Source: Desulfuromonadaceae bacterium (GTDB taxonomy: Bacteria; Desulfobacterota; Desulfuromonadia; Desulfuromonadales; Geopsychrobacteraceae). Taken from it: a stretch of DNA of 8,103 bases. The position numbers and the translations under genes were made by a program. Where the stretch lies: NCBI GenBank assembly GCA_030639985.1, contig DAOWKG010000254.1:1-8103 (forward strand). Direction: 5' to 3'. Shown here in pieces: positions 7,385 through 8,103 of this stretch; the first letter of the stretch is position 1, and every line of letters begins with the position of its first letter. Below the pieces are notes generated by a model, which was not told the origin of the DNA, did not search any database, and was given only the letters and a program-made list of their open reading frames with translations.

Positions 7385-7546
7385 GTGATAATGGTTTTTT
7401 CTCTCAACCGCCAAGTAAAGGGAATCGTGATTTGGGGGTACGTCATTTGGGGGTCGGACCATGACAACACCTTATATTTTATCCCCTTTCCACTCAAAAT
7501 ATGCCTTATTTATTCCCTATGGGTCAATTTTCGGCAGCAAAAATAG
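7385..7546 (+). pseudogene. Small ORF, possible stump of a fourth operon gene
   Basis: AAAGGAG (7372-7378) lies six bases before GTG 7385 (and 12 before in-frame ATG 7391), 33 bases after the c-di-GMP enzyme stop. The frame runs 53 codons, starting MIMVFSLNRQVKGI, then passes through the REP-like palindrome (codons for IWGYVIWGS) and ends at TAG 7544. The ribosome binding site and first dozen codons look like the start of a gene cut off by the repeat element; the rest is probably element DNA. I recognise no product. It could equally be a chance ORF. Confidence 0.3.
7426..7465. repeat. REP-like imperfect palindrome, right copy, with duplicated half-site
   Basis: Arms GTCAT (7442-7446) and ATGAC (7461-7465) enclose an inner perfect GGTC-G-GACC (7452-7460), with a TTGGG bulge on one side, the usual shape of a REP. 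Its core CATTTGGGGGTCGGACCA (7444-7461) matches the left copy at 16 of 18 bases. The left half is also duplicated in tandem: CGTGATTTGGGGG (7426-7438) and CGTCATTTGGGGG (7441-7453), 12 of 13 identical, period 15. It lies 44 bases beyond the stop codon of the right RAYT remnant, as expected for the element's 3' end. Confidence 0.55.
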
Positions 7547-7694
7547 CTCCATAGCCGGTTAATCCCTTGAATTTCATGGTAACCACTGTAAGGTGCTCGA
7601 CCACCCCGGCGCGAACCATATCCAGGTCGATATAAATCATGCAACACCACAAATGAGCCCCGCCCTCTATTGCCGTGGCATGATATCGATCTGC
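7510..7694 (-). pseudogene. C-terminal remnant of a RAYT transposase, frameshifted
   Basis: On the minus strand, 7694-7593 encodes ADRYHATAIEGGAHL, then YIDLDMVRAGVVEH, the hallmark carboxy-terminal region of the REP-associated tyrosine transposase family. The frame then shifts: the expected Y-SGYHEIQ motif continues one frame over from 7590 and runs GINRLWSYF to a TAA at 7512-7510. Family members usually have a short PSEW-type stretch between H and YSGY, so about 13 bases appear to be missing here (inferred from family pattern). Further upstream (minus strand, to 7802) the frame stays open; an IHLIV run near 7710 may be a scrap of the HUH motif, but the central region with the catalytic tyrosine is not recognisable. 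It is clearly non-functional. Confidence 0.75.
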
Positions 7695-7814
7695 CCTTTC
7701 GATAACAATTAGGTGAATATCTGAACCTTTTATCCTCTTCTGGTTAATCTTATCAGATTTAAAATTGGGCCTGTAATCCAGGTCATATTTCAAAAAAGAC
7801 AAATTTGGTAATAT

Positions 7815-7862
7815 TCAATTGTAAAAAACGTCCAGAACCATTGCAATTGCTTTTACAATTGA
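7815..7862. repeat. Perfect 12-bp inverted repeat
   Basis: TCAATTGTAAAA (7815-7826) and TTTTACAATTGA (7851-7862) are exact reverse complements around a 24-base spacer. A third CAATTG core lies in the spacer within GCAATTGC (7843-7850). It could be a cruciform or RNA stem-loop, paired operators for the downstream secreted-protein gene, or an end of a mobile remnant. No T tract follows on either strand. Confidence 0.55.
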
Positions 7863-7875
7863 TAAGCTTTATCAA
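7859..7875. promoter_or_regulatory. Candidate operator TTGATAA-GCT-TTATCAA
   Basis: A perfect 7-bp inverted repeat with a 3-base centre, overlapping the right arm of the 12-bp inverted repeat, 160 bases upstream of the secreted-protein gene. A further TTGATAA occurs at 7912-7918. Size and symmetry fit a dimeric repressor site; no regulator can be named. Confidence 0.3.
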
Positions 7876-8020
7876 AATGCTAGTAAATGATGACGTATCG
7901 ATATTTTATTGTTGATAAAATTAGTCGTATAGCAACATAGGGAAAACAAAATTTGTTGGAATTGTTGGGTTGCACAAATGGTGCTGCTGCATACGGTTTC
8001 GCATCGAAGTTTCACTAATG

Positions 8021-8030
8021 AAAGAGGAGG
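8021..8030 (+). promoter_or_regulatory. Strong ribosome binding site of the last gene
   Basis: AAAGAGGAGG ends five bases before ATG 8036, an almost ideal Shine-Dalgarno that supports a well-translated product. Confidence 0.65.
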
Positions 8031-8035
8031 AAATA

Positions 8036-8103
8036 ATGAAAAAGTTAGTAATGTCAGGATTTTTAATTGCAGCTATGAGGCTGAGTGTTGTTGGTATGGC
8101 AAT
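8036..8103 (+). CDS. Start of a secreted protein gene (cut by window end)
   Basis: The first 22 residues, MKKLVMSGFLIAA followed by MRLSVVGMA, form a typical Sec signal peptide: two lysines, a hydrophobic core and small residues near a likely cleavage site at or just after the last visible alanine. The strong ribosome binding site confirms the start. The mature protein lies outside the window, so no function can be given; a periplasmic, outer-membrane or exported product is expected. It lies 684 bases beyond the c-di-GMP operon, across transposase debris, and need not be related to it. Confidence 0.7.
   Translation, partial: MKKLVMSGFLIAAMRLSVVGMA

Larger units (their letters stand above)
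7695..8020. other. AT-rich intergenic region before the last gene
   Basis: Apart from possible transposase debris up to about 7802, no coding signal is seen. It holds a 12-bp inverted repeat and an overlapping TTGATAA palindrome (listed separately), a further TTGATAA at 7912-7918 and a 9-base-period pair TTGTTGG (7953-7959, 7962-7968). A promoter for the gene at 8036 should lie here, but no hexamer pair is good enough to call. Confidence 0.5.

Noticed and set aside
2239..7694. A circularly permuted RAYT gene split by integration of a circle carrying the operon
   Set aside because: Each remnant is followed on its 3' side by its own REP-like repeat, and the central transposase region is missing from both. 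Two separate, internally deleted copies explain this more simply.
1..8103. CRISPR array, tRNA, rRNA or known riboswitch
   Set aside because: No regularly spaced repeat array, cloverleaf with conserved TTCGANNC-type arm or recognisable riboswitch core was seen on reading both strands.

Overview
The window looks like chromosomal DNA of a Gram-negative, two-membrane bacterium. The evidence is an outer-membrane TonB-dependent receptor, a periplasmic YfiR-type protein with a signal peptide, an inner-membrane c-di-GMP enzyme and a proteobacterial-style FtsH. A proteobacterium (Pseudomonadota or a close relative) is most likely; I cannot place it further from sequence alone. All intact genes read on the plus strand.

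Layout. 1-296 is a non-coding leader with two short TTAA-centred palindromes. 297-2198 is a complete ftsH (membrane AAA+ zinc protease). 2199-2671 is a scarred intergenic region: a REP-like imperfect palindrome 25 bases after ftsH, a 39-codon N-terminal remnant of a REP-associated tyrosine transposase (RAYT, minus strand) with its ribosome binding site, short AT-rich repeats and a candidate promoter for the next operon. 2672-7351 is a compact three-gene operon: TonB-dependent receptor, YfiR-family (DUF4154) periplasmic protein, and a CHASE8-HAMP-GGDEF-EAL membrane protein. 7352-8035 is a second scarred region: a small ORF that may be the stump of a fourth gene, a second REP-like palindrome, a C-terminal RAYT remnant (minus strand, frameshifted), and an AT-rich stretch with a perfect 12-bp inverted repeat. 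8036 to the window end is the start of a gene for a secreted protein.

How the genes work together. In the Pseudomonas YfiBNR system, periplasmic YfiR inhibits the CHASE8-containing diguanylate cyclase YfiN, and the outer-membrane lipoprotein YfiB relieves that inhibition. Here the YfiR and YfiN-like partners are present, a TonB-dependent receptor occupies the outer-membrane position, and the output enzyme also carries an EAL phosphodiesterase domain. I infer a three-layer pathway in which an outer-membrane receptor, possibly on ligand binding, controls c-di-GMP turnover through YfiR. Receptor ligand and net enzyme direction cannot be read from the sequence. A hairpin between the receptor and yfiR genes, directly followed by eight T and enclosing the yfiR ribosome binding site, could set the receptor-to-YfiR ratio.

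The operon lies between two decayed copies of the same type of RAYT element, in the same orientation, each followed by a matching REP-like palindrome. This suggests past insertion, deletion or recombination at both edges. I see no CRISPR array, tRNA, rRNA or intact mobile element.
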